Shown: piece by piece, positions 27,546 through 35,755 of the stretch
Numbering within the stretch: the first letter of the stretch is position 1
Layout of the letters: each line of letters opens with the position of its first letter
NCBI GenBank assembly: GCA_046349855.1
Contig: JAXMBM010000010.1
Span: 84,749 to 148,748 of the forward strand
From: CAIXSC01 sp046349855
GTDB taxonomy: Bacteria; Planctomycetota; Planctomycetia; Pirellulales; Pirellulaceae
Direction of reading: 5' to 3'
Length of the DNA: 64,000 bases
The notes under the pieces: model-generated
Database searches by the model: none
What the model saw: the letters and a program-made list of their open reading frames with translations, nothing else
Told to the model about the DNA's origin: nothing
Translations under genes and position numbers: made by a program

Positions 27546-28823
27546 TCAGGAGCCGTAGCGGAGGGAATCTCGCAGCCAGTCGCCGTTCTGCTGGAGCTGT
27601 GCGACGAGCTGGCGGCAGAGCCGTTCCCGCTCGCTGAACAGGCGATAGCCGTCGCGGGGCCGGAGGTAACCGCGGGCCGCGGGGTGCTGAGCAAACAGCG
27701 CGTCGGGGCCCATGCGTTCCAACCAGCGCTCGTAGCGAGCGCGCTTTTCCAACAGGGCGCGGACGATGAACGGCATGACCAGCGAGTAGTCGGCCTGCAG
27801 ACTCTCCGTCTGCGTCTGATAGGTGTCGCGATCGACCTTCCCCCAGGTGACCGCTTCGGCCGGGGGACAGGACGACAGCGAGCCATCGGTGACGGGAGCC
27901 GTCACGATCTGCACATCGAATTTGTAGCCGTCGATCCCCTCGAGCCCGAAGATCTGACTCAACGCCGGCTCCGGCTGCAGGTTGTAGTTCTTGGGCACGC
28001 CGCCACCCAGGATCAGGGTCGCCAGGGCTCGAGTCGGCGATTCGGTCAGCCCCCAGTAATGGTAGGCGCAGGCCTCGAACACTTCGGCATGCATGTCGAG
28101 TTCAAAGCGGTGACCGTCGACCAGCCCCGCCTGACTCATGGCCCACAGCTTCACCGAATTGAGGAAGGCGCTGCCGTCGGCGGCCGCTCCCACCAGGATC
28201 GGGATCGCCAGGCGGTGGCAGCACGCCAGCAGCCCCTCGGGGACCTGACGCCGAGCTTCCTCGGCGGCATAGGCCGCGCCCAGCAGATGACGGAACTCGG
28301 TGCCGGTCATCTTCCGCTGCAGCTCGGGGCGCTGGAGGAACGCCGACAGGAAGCGGTCTTGCGACAGCAGAACCTGCTCGTCGAACCCGACGTCGGTCAC
28401 GCGGATCGTCTGGTCGTCCCGCAGCGCGCCGTCATCGCCAAAAATGGGCACCTCAAAGAAGGCGTCCGGCGTCACTCCCTCGAGCGCTCGGTGGCCGTCG
28501 TGATAGCAGACGGCGTCGGTCGTGCTGAGGTACGCGACCCAGCCGGTTTCCAGCAGGGGGTTGAGCCACGTCCAGTGCTGGCCGGACACCGTGGCGGGAC
28601 CAGCGATGGCCAGTGTCAGCGGGCAACCGGCGCCGATGGCCTGATCGAGAATCGAATAGACGCGCCGCAGGTAGGCCGCGCCGAAGGCCGGGAGGCAGCA
28701 ATGGAAGAGTTCGTCGAGCGATTCGATCTGGTCGACGCGCCGCGTGACCAGGGGACGACGCGGACCGGCCGGTTGGTCGCCCGGTTCCCGCTCACCTCCC
28801 TGACAAGGAAAACGTGTGCCCAT
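27546..28823 (-). CDS. Deoxyhypusine synthase-like (possible homospermidine synthase) enzyme
   Basis: A 425-residue protein of the NAD-dependent deoxyhypusine synthase fold. Recognisable segments are LTLAIAGPATVSG, LSTTDAVCYHDGHRAL, ILGGGVPKNYNLQPEP and AEAVTWGKV. The last contains Lys329, equivalent to the lysine that carries the aminobutyl group in eukaryotic enzymes. Bacteria lack eIF5A, so the acceptor is unlikely to be that protein; bacterial members include homospermidine synthases that arose from this family, and others are of unknown use. GGAG lies nine bases before ATG 28823. The N-terminal 20 residues look unconserved, so a later start is possible. It ends 39 bases upstream of the cytochrome start, so the two may be cotranscribed. 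Confidence 0.88.
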   Translation of the reverse strand: MGTRFPCQGGEREPGDQPAGPRRPLVTRRVDQIESLDELFHCCLPAFGAAYLRRVYSILDQAIGAGCPLTLAIAGPATVSGQHWTWLNPLLETGWVAYLSTTDAVCYHDGHRALEGVTPDAFFEVPIFGDDGALRDDQTIRVTDVGFDEQVLLSQDRFLSAFLQRPELQRKMTGTEFRHLLGAAYAAEEARRQVPEGLLACCHRLAIPILVGAAADGSAFLNSVKLWAMSQAGLVDGHRFELDMHAEVFEACAYHYWGLTESPTRALATLILGGGVPKNYNLQPEPALSQIFGLEGIDGYKFDVQIVTAPVTDGSLSSCPPAEAVTWGKVDRDTYQTQTESLQADYSLVMPFIVRALLEKRARYERWLERMGPDALFAQHPAARGYLRPRDGYRLFSERERLCRQLVAQLQQNGDWLRDSLRYGS

Positions 28824-28915
28824 TCCCCGAAACTCCTGATCCCCGAAACTTCCAGTATCCTTGCGGCCGCGGCACCGTGCCGCTCCCTAGATCGCCTCAC
28901 AAAACCGTGAACGAC

Positions 28916-29109
28916 GGCGAGCGGTGGGCGTCAGCCCACTGTTTCGCCAAGTGTTTCGCCAAGTCCCGATTTCGGAAAGTCCCGATTTCTGAAACAGTGG
29001 GCTCACGCCCACCGCTCGCCAAGTCCTGATTTCTGAAACAGTGGGCTGACGCCCACCGCTCGCCAAGACCCGAATTCGGAAAACAGTGGGCTGACGCCCA
29101 CCGCTCGCC
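28916..29109. repeat. Short palindromic repeat, three direct copies and one inverted (family B)
   Basis: A 29-base unit containing CAGTGGGCTGACGCCCACCG occurs directly at 28992, 29036 and 29081 (period 44-45), and in reverse at 28916-28944. Each holds a hairpin GTGGGC-TGAC-GCCCAC. The spacers between direct copies are themselves similar (AAGTCCTGATTTCTG type). This fills the 320-base gap between the genes at 27546 and 29144. The rest of the gap shows nothing. Confidence 0.85.
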
Positions 29110-29143
29110 GATTTGTTAGGCGCTTCTGAGGACACCGTCAACC

Positions 29144-30355
29144 TCAGCGCGGTGACATCCTCCCCGGCAACAGCATGGGCTGACCGGTGATCAGCAGGTA
29201 CACGACGGCCGAGTAAAGCGTGGCGAACGGTGCGAAGGCCAGGATCCCCAGGAAGCACGTACAGATCACAACGAACATGCCGAGCACTCCCAGGACAATG
29301 CCCGACATGAAGACGTTCAGCTTGTTGCCCGCCATGAACCGGTTGGACAGCGAAAACGCTTCCATCACCGGGACATTGCGGTCCACCAGAAACATCGTGC
29401 CCAGAAACAGCTTCAACGTGACCACGCTCACAACGGGTATGGCCACCAGTGCCCCGACGATGCCGGCAATCACCATCGCTTCCTCGTTGCGCGTGGTCGC
29501 GGCCAGCACACCTAACGGCAACAGGCACACCAGCACGATGCCGAAGATCAGCAGCTGAGTCAGGAAGAACAGGCCGAGTCCCCGGGCGAAGATCGGGCCT
29601 ACCTGGAACATCCTCGCAATATCGATGATGCCCGTCCGGGCCCAGTGGAGCGCGATGGCGGCGGCGCCCAGCTGGATCCACGTCTGAGCGACAAAACTGA
29701 TCAGCTGGCCGACGATTTGTCCCGCGACCATCACCGCCGGCTCGCGCGTTGCCTGGGCTCCCAGATTGATCGGAAAGGTCACGATACCCGGTGCCGAACC
29801 CAGGCCCATCATGACCATCCCCAGGACGATCGCCATGCCAAACTGCGGCTTGTAGATCTCCCAGGTGGTCGTCAGCACCTGCTCCACGGTCACGGTATGG
29901 TGTTCGAGGGGACCACCCGAGGCGAAACCACTCCCTGCGGCGGGCGGCGGGGTCAGGCGAGGCGCCGCGTACGGATTCTCACCCAGCGAACCTGTACCGC
30001 CACCGCCTCCACTGCCACCAGCTCCGCCCCCACCGAATCCGCCTCCGTCGGCAAACGGGTTGCCGTTCGCGGCAGGCGCCGCGCCGCCCCCACTGCCGCC
30101 GCCCCCACTGCCGCCGCCCCACGGGGAAGAGCCGCCGGCTCCCGCTCCACTGGCCAGGCCCCCATCGGCAGCCGGTGAACTTCCCCAACTGCTGCCGGGA
30201 GCAGGAGGTGGTGGCGGAGCGGCGGCCGGTTCGCTGCTGGCAGCCGGCACGTCGACAATCGTGCCGCAGCTCTGGCAGCGGGCCTTCTTTCCGACACTTT
30301 CGTCAGGCGTGCGCAGCAGCTTGCCGCAGCCGGTGCAGCGGAATTCGATCGGCAT
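29144..30355 (-). CDS. Zinc-ribbon, Gly-rich linker and multi-pass membrane protein
   Basis: A 403-residue protein. Residues 1-35 form a zinc ribbon with CxxC pairs at Cys7/Cys10 and Cys27/Cys30. A Pro- then Gly-rich linker (about 40-150) follows with runs such as SGGGGSGGG. From about residue 160 there are six to seven hydrophobic segments with a pattern close to the DUF975/GDPD membrane-domain type (LTTTWEIYKPQFG, then GLGLFFLTQLLIFGIVLV, and VMEAFSLSNRFM). It may be a stress or quality-control membrane protein, but I cannot assign a function. AGGA lies about nine bases before ATG 30355. The organisation parallels the gene at 1762. Confidence 0.85.
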   Translation of the reverse strand: MPIEFRCTGCGKLLRTPDESVGKKARCQSCGTIVDVPAASSEPAAAPPPPPAPGSSWGSSPAADGGLASGAGAGGSSPWGGGSGGGGSGGGAAPAANGNPFADGGGFGGGGAGGSGGGGGTGSLGENPYAAPRLTPPPAAGSGFASGGPLEHHTVTVEQVLTTTWEIYKPQFGMAIVLGMVMMGLGSAPGIVTFPINLGAQATREPAVMVAGQIVGQLISFVAQTWIQLGAAAIALHWARTGIIDIARMFQVGPIFARGLGLFFLTQLLIFGIVLVCLLPLGVLAATTRNEEAMVIAGIVGALVAIPVVSVVTLKLFLGTMFLVDRNVPVMEAFSLSNRFMAGNKLNVFMSGIVLGVLGMFVVICTCFLGILAFAPFATLYSAVVYLLITGQPMLLPGRMSPR

Positions 30356-30561
30356 ACATAGAGTTCCTGGAAGACTCGATCATCGAGACGTGACGGAGCA
30401 CTAAGATAGTTCAACCCCTGGCGGGAGGAAACGGTATGCGGTCCACGGCGAGCGGGATGGACTGCCGTCGTCCGGCCGCCGTGCGCCTCTGCTCGGCCAC
30501 CCCCCCGCACCGCGGCCACGCTCTCCTGTGCGCTCCCGAGCCCACTTGCTAATCTGCTCGC

Positions 30562-32577
30562 ATGTTAACTCCCGCCGACATCCTGGGCCCCGCTGGACGC
30601 ATCGCGGCTCGGTTGAGCGACTACGAACTTCGTCCGCAGCAGCTGGAGATGGCGGACGCGGTGGCGCGTGCGCTGCGCGACGGGGGACACTTGGTGGTCG
30701 AAGCAGGCACGGGGGTGGGCAAGAGTTTCGGGTATCTGGTCCCGGCGATCCTGCATGCCACCGAGGCCGAGGGGCGGGTGGAGGCCGGGGCGGAGGACGA
30801 CGACCAGGACCCGCCGCGCCGCCGCATCATCGTGTCGACCCACACCATCAGCCTGCAGGAGCAGCTCCTGGCCAAGGACCTGCCGCTCCTCCGCAGTGTG
30901 ATTCCCCGGGAGTTCACCGCCGTCCTGGTCAAAGGGCGCGGCAACTATCTCAGCCGCCGCCGCCTGACGCACGCCGCCTCCCGCGCCTCCAGCCTGTTCC
31001 AGCAGGAGGCCGAATTCGAACAGCTGCGGCAGCTGCGGACGTGGACCGAACAGACGGGGGACGGCTCGCTCAGCGATCTCGACTTCCGCCCGCTGGGGAC
31101 GGTGTGGGACGAGGCGGCGAGCGAGAGCGGCAACTGCCTGGGACGTAACTGTCCCACCTACAAGGACTGCTTCTACTTCCGCGCACGACGCCGCGCCGGC
31201 CACGCCCAGATCCTGGTCGTCAATCATGCGCTGTTCTTCAGCGACCTGGCGCTCCGCCGCCTGAATGCGTCGATCCTGCCCGATTACGACGCGGTCGTGT
31301 TTGACGAAGCACACACGCTGGAAGCGGTCGCCGGCGACCACCTGGGCATCGGCGTCACCTCCGGCCAACTGCAGTTCACGCTCAACAAGCTGTTCAACGG
31401 CCGGACCAACAAGGGGCTGCTCGTCCACCATCAACTGGTCGATCTGCAGCGGGAAGTGAGTGACTGCCAGGATCTGGCCGACGAACTGTTTTTCGAACTG
31501 CATCAGTGGTCGCGCGAACCGGCCCACCGCACAGGACGGGTGCGCTCGCCGCTGGCGATCGAGAATCGGGTCGGTCCGCACCTCACCAAACTGGCGCGGC
31601 AGCTGCGCCAGGTGGCCCACGATTTTGAAGGGGTCGAAATCCGCCAGGATTTTCTCTCCTGCGCCGACCGCCTCACGGCCCTGGTCGGGGAACTCGACCA
31701 ATGGCTCTCCCAGGATTTGGAAGGCGCCGTCTACTGGCTCGAATCCCACGAGACGCGGCACGGCCATCTGCGCGTCCAGCTGTCGGCGGCGCCGGTGGAC
31801 GTCGGTCCGGCGTTGCGGGACCAGCTGTTCAACCAGGTCCGCACGGTGGTGCTGACCAGCGCCACTCTGGGTGCGGGGCGGGGTCAGGGGAGCTTTGATT
31901 TCTTCCGTTCGCGGATCGGCCTGACGCAGTCGACCGAATTGCAACTCGGCAGCCCCTTCGACTACCCGCGCCAGGTACAGATCATTCTGCCGCAGGGGCT
32001 GCCCGATCCGACGTCGCAGAAAGTTGAATTCGAGCGGCGGCTGCCGGAACAGATTCGCCGGTACGTCGAGCGGACCGACGGCCATGCCTTCGTCCTCTTC
32101 ACCAGCTACGACCTGCTGCGACGCATGGCCAGCGCGCTGACTCCCTGGCTGGTGGAACAGGGGTTGGCGCTCTACAGCCAGGCCGACGGCACGCCTCGCC
32201 ATCAGCTGCTACAGCGGTTCAAAGAGCAACCTCGGGGAGTGCTCTTCGGTACCGACAGTTTCTGGCAGGGGGTCGACGTGCCGGGGGATGCGCTGCAGAA
32301 CGTGATCATCACCAAGCTCCCTTTCAGCGTGCCCGATCAACCGCTGCTCGAAGCCCGGCTGGAGGCGATTCGCGCGGCGGGCGGCAGCCCGTTCCACGAC
32401 TACCAGCTTCCCGAAGCGGTGATCAAACTGCGGCAGGGATTCGGCCGCCTGATTCGCCGGCGCACCGACCACGGAATTGTCGTGATCCTCGATCCGCGCA
32501 TCCGCACCAAACCGTACGGTCGCATCTTTCTCGAATCTCTCCCCGATTGCCCGTGGGTGGAGGAAGCATGCGTGTGA
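30562..32577 (+). CDS. DinG/YoaA-type superfamily 2 DNA helicase
   Basis: A 671-residue ATP-dependent 5'-3' helicase of the XPD/DinG group. Walker A is GTGVGKS (49-55), motif Ia covers VSTHTISLQEQLL, the DEAH box is in VVFDEAHTLE (about 248-251), and the C-terminal RecA domain has ATLGAG, TDSFWQGVDVPGD and the arginine-finger motif QGFGRLIRR. Three cysteines of the iron-sulfur domain are present (GNCLGRNCPTYKDC, Cys192, 197 and 203), but the first, normally in NYLC, is a serine here (GRGNYLSRRRL, Ser131). The gene overlaps the next one by ten bases. It likely unwinds R-loops or damaged DNA. Confidence 0.93.
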   Translation: MLTPADILGPAGRIAARLSDYELRPQQLEMADAVARALRDGGHLVVEAGTGVGKSFGYLVPAILHATEAEGRVEAGAEDDDQDPPRRRIIVSTHTISLQEQLLAKDLPLLRSVIPREFTAVLVKGRGNYLSRRRLTHAASRASSLFQQEAEFEQLRQLRTWTEQTGDGSLSDLDFRPLGTVWDEAASESGNCLGRNCPTYKDCFYFRARRRAGHAQILVVNHALFFSDLALRRLNASILPDYDAVVFDEAHTLEAVAGDHLGIGVTSGQLQFTLNKLFNGRTNKGLLVHHQLVDLQREVSDCQDLADELFFELHQWSREPAHRTGRVRSPLAIENRVGPHLTKLARQLRQVAHDFEGVEIRQDFLSCADRLTALVGELDQWLSQDLEGAVYWLESHETRHGHLRVQLSAAPVDVGPALRDQLFNQVRTVVLTSATLGAGRGQGSFDFFRSRIGLTQSTELQLGSPFDYPRQVQIILPQGLPDPTSQKVEFERRLPEQIRRYVERTDGHAFVLFTSYDLLRRMASALTPWLVEQGLALYSQADGTPRHQLLQRFKEQPRGVLFGTDSFWQGVDVPGDALQNVIITKLPFSVPDQPLLEARLEAIRAAGGSPFHDYQLPEAVIKLRQGFGRLIRRRTDHGIVVILDPRIRTKPYGRIFLESLPDCPWVEEACV

Positions 32578-32852
32578 GCGTCGAGTTCTACGGGATACCG
32601 CGGCGGCGGGCCGGCCATCCGCAGACCGAAATCGAGTTGCCGGGAGAGACGGCGACGCTGGCCGATTTGCTGGCGCGGCTTGTCGAGCGTTATCCTGCGC
32701 TGGCGGTCGACTGTCTCCGCGTCGGCGCGGCGGGCGGGCAATTGCAGGAACACTGTCTGGCTCAGCATGGCACGGCGATCACGCGCGACTCGCAGCGACC
32801 GCTGCGCGATGGCGACGTCCTGCTGCTGCTGTCGGCGGATGCAGGTGGTTGA
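32568..32852 (+). CDS. MoaD/ThiS-like sulfur carrier protein
   Basis: A 94-residue beta-grasp protein starting at ATG 32568, with GGAGG just upstream inside the helicase gene. The pattern RVSVEFYGIPRR, LADLLARLVERYP, RPLRDGDVLLLLS and the C-terminal AGG ending fit MoaD, whose terminal glycine is thiocarboxylated to donate sulfur to molybdopterin. It overlaps both neighbours and lies directly before the aldehyde oxidoreductase, which needs a pterin cofactor. It probably serves that cofactor rather than thiazole, but this is inference. No moaE, moaA or moaC is present. Confidence 0.88.
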   Translation: MRVSVEFYGIPRRRAGHPQTEIELPGETATLADLLARLVERYPALAVDCLRVGAAGGQLQEHCLAQHGTAITRDSQRPLRDGDVLLLLSADAGG

Positions 32853-34725
32853 CGTGACTGCCGACTCCCCTCCCCCTGCCCCTGTCTCGACCTCGAAATC
32901 GGCCGCGACCGTTCCCGGATATCACGGGCACTATCTCGAGATCGACGTCACGACAGGCACGGCGCGGCGCTGTCCCTTTCCTCCGCACATTCTGCGTCGT
33001 TATCTGGGCGGCTGCGGGCTCGGTACCTGGCTGTTGCTGTCGCGCCCCGATCCGCTCCCCGATCCGTTGGCTCCCGCGGCGCCGCTGGCCTTCACTTTCA
33101 GCCCGCTGGTGGGCAGCCCGCTCACGACATCGGCCAAGTTCGCCGTGGTGTCGCGGAGTCCACTTACGGGAATGCTGAACGACGCGCTGTCCAGCAGCGC
33201 GTTCGCGCTGGCGGGCAAGAAGTGCGGCGTGGACGCGCTGGTGATCACGGGTCGAGCGTCGGCACCGTCAGTGCTGGTCATCGAGAATGGCGCCGTGCGG
33301 CTCGAACCGGCCGGCGATCTCTGGGGGCTGGACAGTCCCACGGTCCAGCAACGGCTGCGAGAGCGGTTTCCCGGCGATTGGCAGTTCGCTGTCATCGGAC
33401 CGGCCGGCGAGCGGCTGGTGCGGTATGCCACTCTGTCGCACGACGGGCGGCACGCGGGCCGTGGCGGCACAGGGGCGGTGCTCGGCGCGAAGCAGATCAA
33501 GGCACTGGTGGTCCGCGGTGATCAACGCTGCGACTGGGCCGAGCCGCGCCGTCTGGCGGACTATGCTCGGGACCTGTCGGCCCGTTCGTTCGGACCCGCC
33601 ACGGCCAAGTATCGCGAACTGGGAACCGTCGCCAACCTGGTGCTGTTCAATCGCCTGCGAGCGCTCCCCACGCGCAACTTCCAGCAAGGGAGTTTCGCGG
33701 GGGCCGAGGAGCTGAGTCCCGAGCGACTGGCCGAGGCGCGATCCGAAACGCGGGCGTCGTGTGCCGCCTGCACGATTGGCTGCGAACACATGTTTCGCAT
33801 TCGCGGGGCGAGCGACAGCGGGCAGCCGGTACGGTTGGAATACGAGAATCTCTTCGCCCTGGGACCGCTCTGTGGAGTGCGGGATGCCGACGGAATCCTG
33901 GAGGCCTCGCGCCGCTGCGATGCCTGGGGGCTCGACACGATCAGCACCGGCGCCACAATCGCGCTGGCGATGGAGTGTGCCGAACGCGGTTGGCTCGACG
34001 CTCCCTGGCTGCGCTTCGGCGATCCGGCCGCTCTCCTGCGGGCGGTGGACGAGATCGGTCAGCGTCGCGGTCTCGGCGAACGGCTGGGCGAAGGGAGCTG
34101 GCGTCTGGCTCAGCAACTCGGACCGTCGGCTCAAGCCATCGCTCCGCACGTCAAGGGACTGGAGATTCCCGGTTACGAGCCCCGGGCGCTGCAGACCATG
34201 GCTTTGGGACTGGCGGTCAACACGCGCGGCGCCGATCACAATCGCTCGGGCGCGTATGAGGTCGATTTCAGCGGCCAGGTCGACCGGCGCCACCTGACTC
34301 CCGCCGCGGCTCGCTGGGCCGTGGAAACGGAGGATCGAGCGGCCCTGCTCGATTCCCTGATCCTCTGCAAGTTCCTCCGCGGTGTCTTCACCGACGTGGT
34401 GGCCGCGTCGGCCGACATGCTGCAGCTCGTCACCGGCTGGGATGTCACGCCCGACGAATTGCGCGCGACGGCGCGGCGGATCGTGGACGCTCGGAAATGG
34501 TTCAATCAGCGGGCCGGCTGGTGTCCGGCCGACGACACGCTCCCCGATCGCTTCTTCGACAACCCGCTTCCCGACGACCCGCAGGCCTGTCTCACCCGCG
34601 AGCAGCTGGCCGACGCCGTGCGGGCCTACCGCCAGTGCCGCGGCTGGACGCCGGATGGGTATCTGCCACCCGAGCGGCTGGCGGCGCTGAGCGAGGACAT
34701 CCCGCCAGCGGCGACGGCGCGTTAG
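32839..34725 (+). CDS. Aldehyde ferredoxin oxidoreductase, tungsten/molybdenum bis-pterin family
   Basis: A 628-residue enzyme homologous over its full length to AOR. The N-terminal pterin-binding domain has YLGGCGLGTWLL, FTFSPLVGSPL and GKKCGVDALVITG. The [4Fe-4S] ligands are Cys308, Cys311 and Cys315 (CAACTIGC) and Cys510 (SLILCKF), all present. The segment NTRGADHNRSG is the second pterin loop. The family oxidises aldehydes to acids with ferredoxin as acceptor and is best known from anaerobes. Start choice is open: ATG 32839 overlaps moaD by 14 bases with no clear ribosome site, while GTG 32854 has AGGTGG five bases upstream. Tight spacing with moaD suggests one operon. Confidence 0.92.
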   Translation: MQVVDVTADSPPPAPVSTSKSAATVPGYHGHYLEIDVTTGTARRCPFPPHILRRYLGGCGLGTWLLLSRPDPLPDPLAPAAPLAFTFSPLVGSPLTTSAKFAVVSRSPLTGMLNDALSSSAFALAGKKCGVDALVITGRASAPSVLVIENGAVRLEPAGDLWGLDSPTVQQRLRERFPGDWQFAVIGPAGERLVRYATLSHDGRHAGRGGTGAVLGAKQIKALVVRGDQRCDWAEPRRLADYARDLSARSFGPATAKYRELGTVANLVLFNRLRALPTRNFQQGSFAGAEELSPERLAEARSETRASCAACTIGCEHMFRIRGASDSGQPVRLEYENLFALGPLCGVRDADGILEASRRCDAWGLDTISTGATIALAMECAERGWLDAPWLRFGDPAALLRAVDEIGQRRGLGERLGEGSWRLAQQLGPSAQAIAPHVKGLEIPGYEPRALQTMALGLAVNTRGADHNRSGAYEVDFSGQVDRRHLTPAAARWAVETEDRAALLDSLILCKFLRGVFTDVVAASADMLQLVTGWDVTPDELRATARRIVDARKWFNQRAGWCPADDTLPDRFFDNPLPDDPQACLTREQLADAVRAYRQCRGWTPDGYLPPERLAALSEDIPPAATAR

Positions 34726-34735
34726 AATCCGCCGC

Positions 34736-35755
34736 ATGGCCAACTCGCCCATCCACAGCAGCGTCGATTTCCAGCAGCTCGGCCGCCAGCACGGCCATCT
34801 GTACATTCCGTATTCCTACAATCTGGGCGGCTGGGCCAACCTCATGGTCCCGATCACCGTGTTGAACCACGGTGGCACGGGTCCGACGGCCCTGGTCCTG
34901 GCCGGCAACCACGGGGACGAGTATCCCGGTCAGGTCGCGCTGCTCCGGCTGTGCCGCGAGCAGCCGCTGGAACAGGTGTTGGGCCGACTGATCCTGATCC
35001 CCTGCCTCACCGTTCCCGCCTCGAAGGCGATGACGCGGTTGTCGCCGCTGGACGGCAAGAATTTCAATCGCTGTTTCCCGGGCCGTCCCGATGGCACGCC
35101 GTGCGACGTGCTGGCCCACTACCTGTCGACCGTCCTGTTTCCGCTGGCCGACATCGTCATCGACATTCACACGGGCGGGCGGAGCATGGATTTTTATCCG
35201 TGCGCCCACATGCATCTCGTGCCGGACCCGGAGCAGCGCCGGCAGATGATCGCCGGGACGGAGGCCTGGAATTCCGATTTTGCCTTTGTGTACGCGGACA
35301 TTGCCGGCTCGGGGTTGCTGCCGGTCGAGGCGGAGCGGCAGGGGAAGATCGTGATCACCACAGAGATGGGCGGGGGCGAGCCCGTATCGGCCGCCGTCCA
35401 TCGTCTCACCCAGGCTGGACTCCGCAACGTGCTCACCCATTTCGGCGTGCTGGCCGGCCGAGTGCTTTCGCGGGAGGAGATGGGGAGCCGGCCGGTGCGC
35501 TGGGTCCAGGCGCTCGACCGGGAAGATTATCGGTTTGCGCCCGAGTCGGGGATTTTCGAGAACCTGGTCGACCTGGGAGCGGATGTGGCCGCCGGTCAGG
35601 CGGTCGGGCAGATCCATTTTCTGGAACGGCCCGACCGCGCGCCGGTCCCCGTGATCGCGCCGACCGCCGGAGTGCTGATTGGCAACCGCGGTCCCAGCGT
35701 GGTGGCTCAAGGGGATTGTGTGGCCTGCATCGCCCATGACGTGCAGCTGACGTGA
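34736..35755 (+). CDS. Succinylglutamate desuccinylase/aspartoacylase-family zinc deacylase
   Basis: A 339-residue M14-like carboxypeptidase-fold hydrolase. Zinc ligands are in LAGNHGDEYPGQ (His59, Glu62) and in DIHTGGRSMDF (His near residue 145). GKNFNRCFPG is the substrate-binding arginine segment, and Glu in ITTEMGGGEP is the likely catalytic acid. The C-terminal region forms a beta-barrel. The family removes acyl groups from amino acids, including AspA, AstE and DoeB (N-acetyl-diaminobutyrate deacetylase). The overall pattern is closest in my judgement to DoeB-type proteins, but without ectoine genes nearby this is only a suggestion. It starts ten bases after the AOR stop. Its TGA stop forms the palindrome TGATCA with the stop of the convergent gene, so the two genes abut exactly. 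Confidence 0.9.
   Translation: MANSPIHSSVDFQQLGRQHGHLYIPYSYNLGGWANLMVPITVLNHGGTGPTALVLAGNHGDEYPGQVALLRLCREQPLEQVLGRLILIPCLTVPASKAMTRLSPLDGKNFNRCFPGRPDGTPCDVLAHYLSTVLFPLADIVIDIHTGGRSMDFYPCAHMHLVPDPEQRRQMIAGTEAWNSDFAFVYADIAGSGLLPVEAERQGKIVITTEMGGGEPVSAAVHRLTQAGLRNVLTHFGVLAGRVLSREEMGSRPVRWVQALDREDYRFAPESGIFENLVDLGADVAAGQAVGQIHFLERPDRAPVPVIAPTAGVLIGNRGPSVVAQGDCVACIAHDVQLT

Noticed and set aside
28916..29109. CRISPR-like look of regularly spaced repeats
   Set aside because: Only three direct units, spacers of about 15 bases that resemble each other, an inverted unit and no cas genes.
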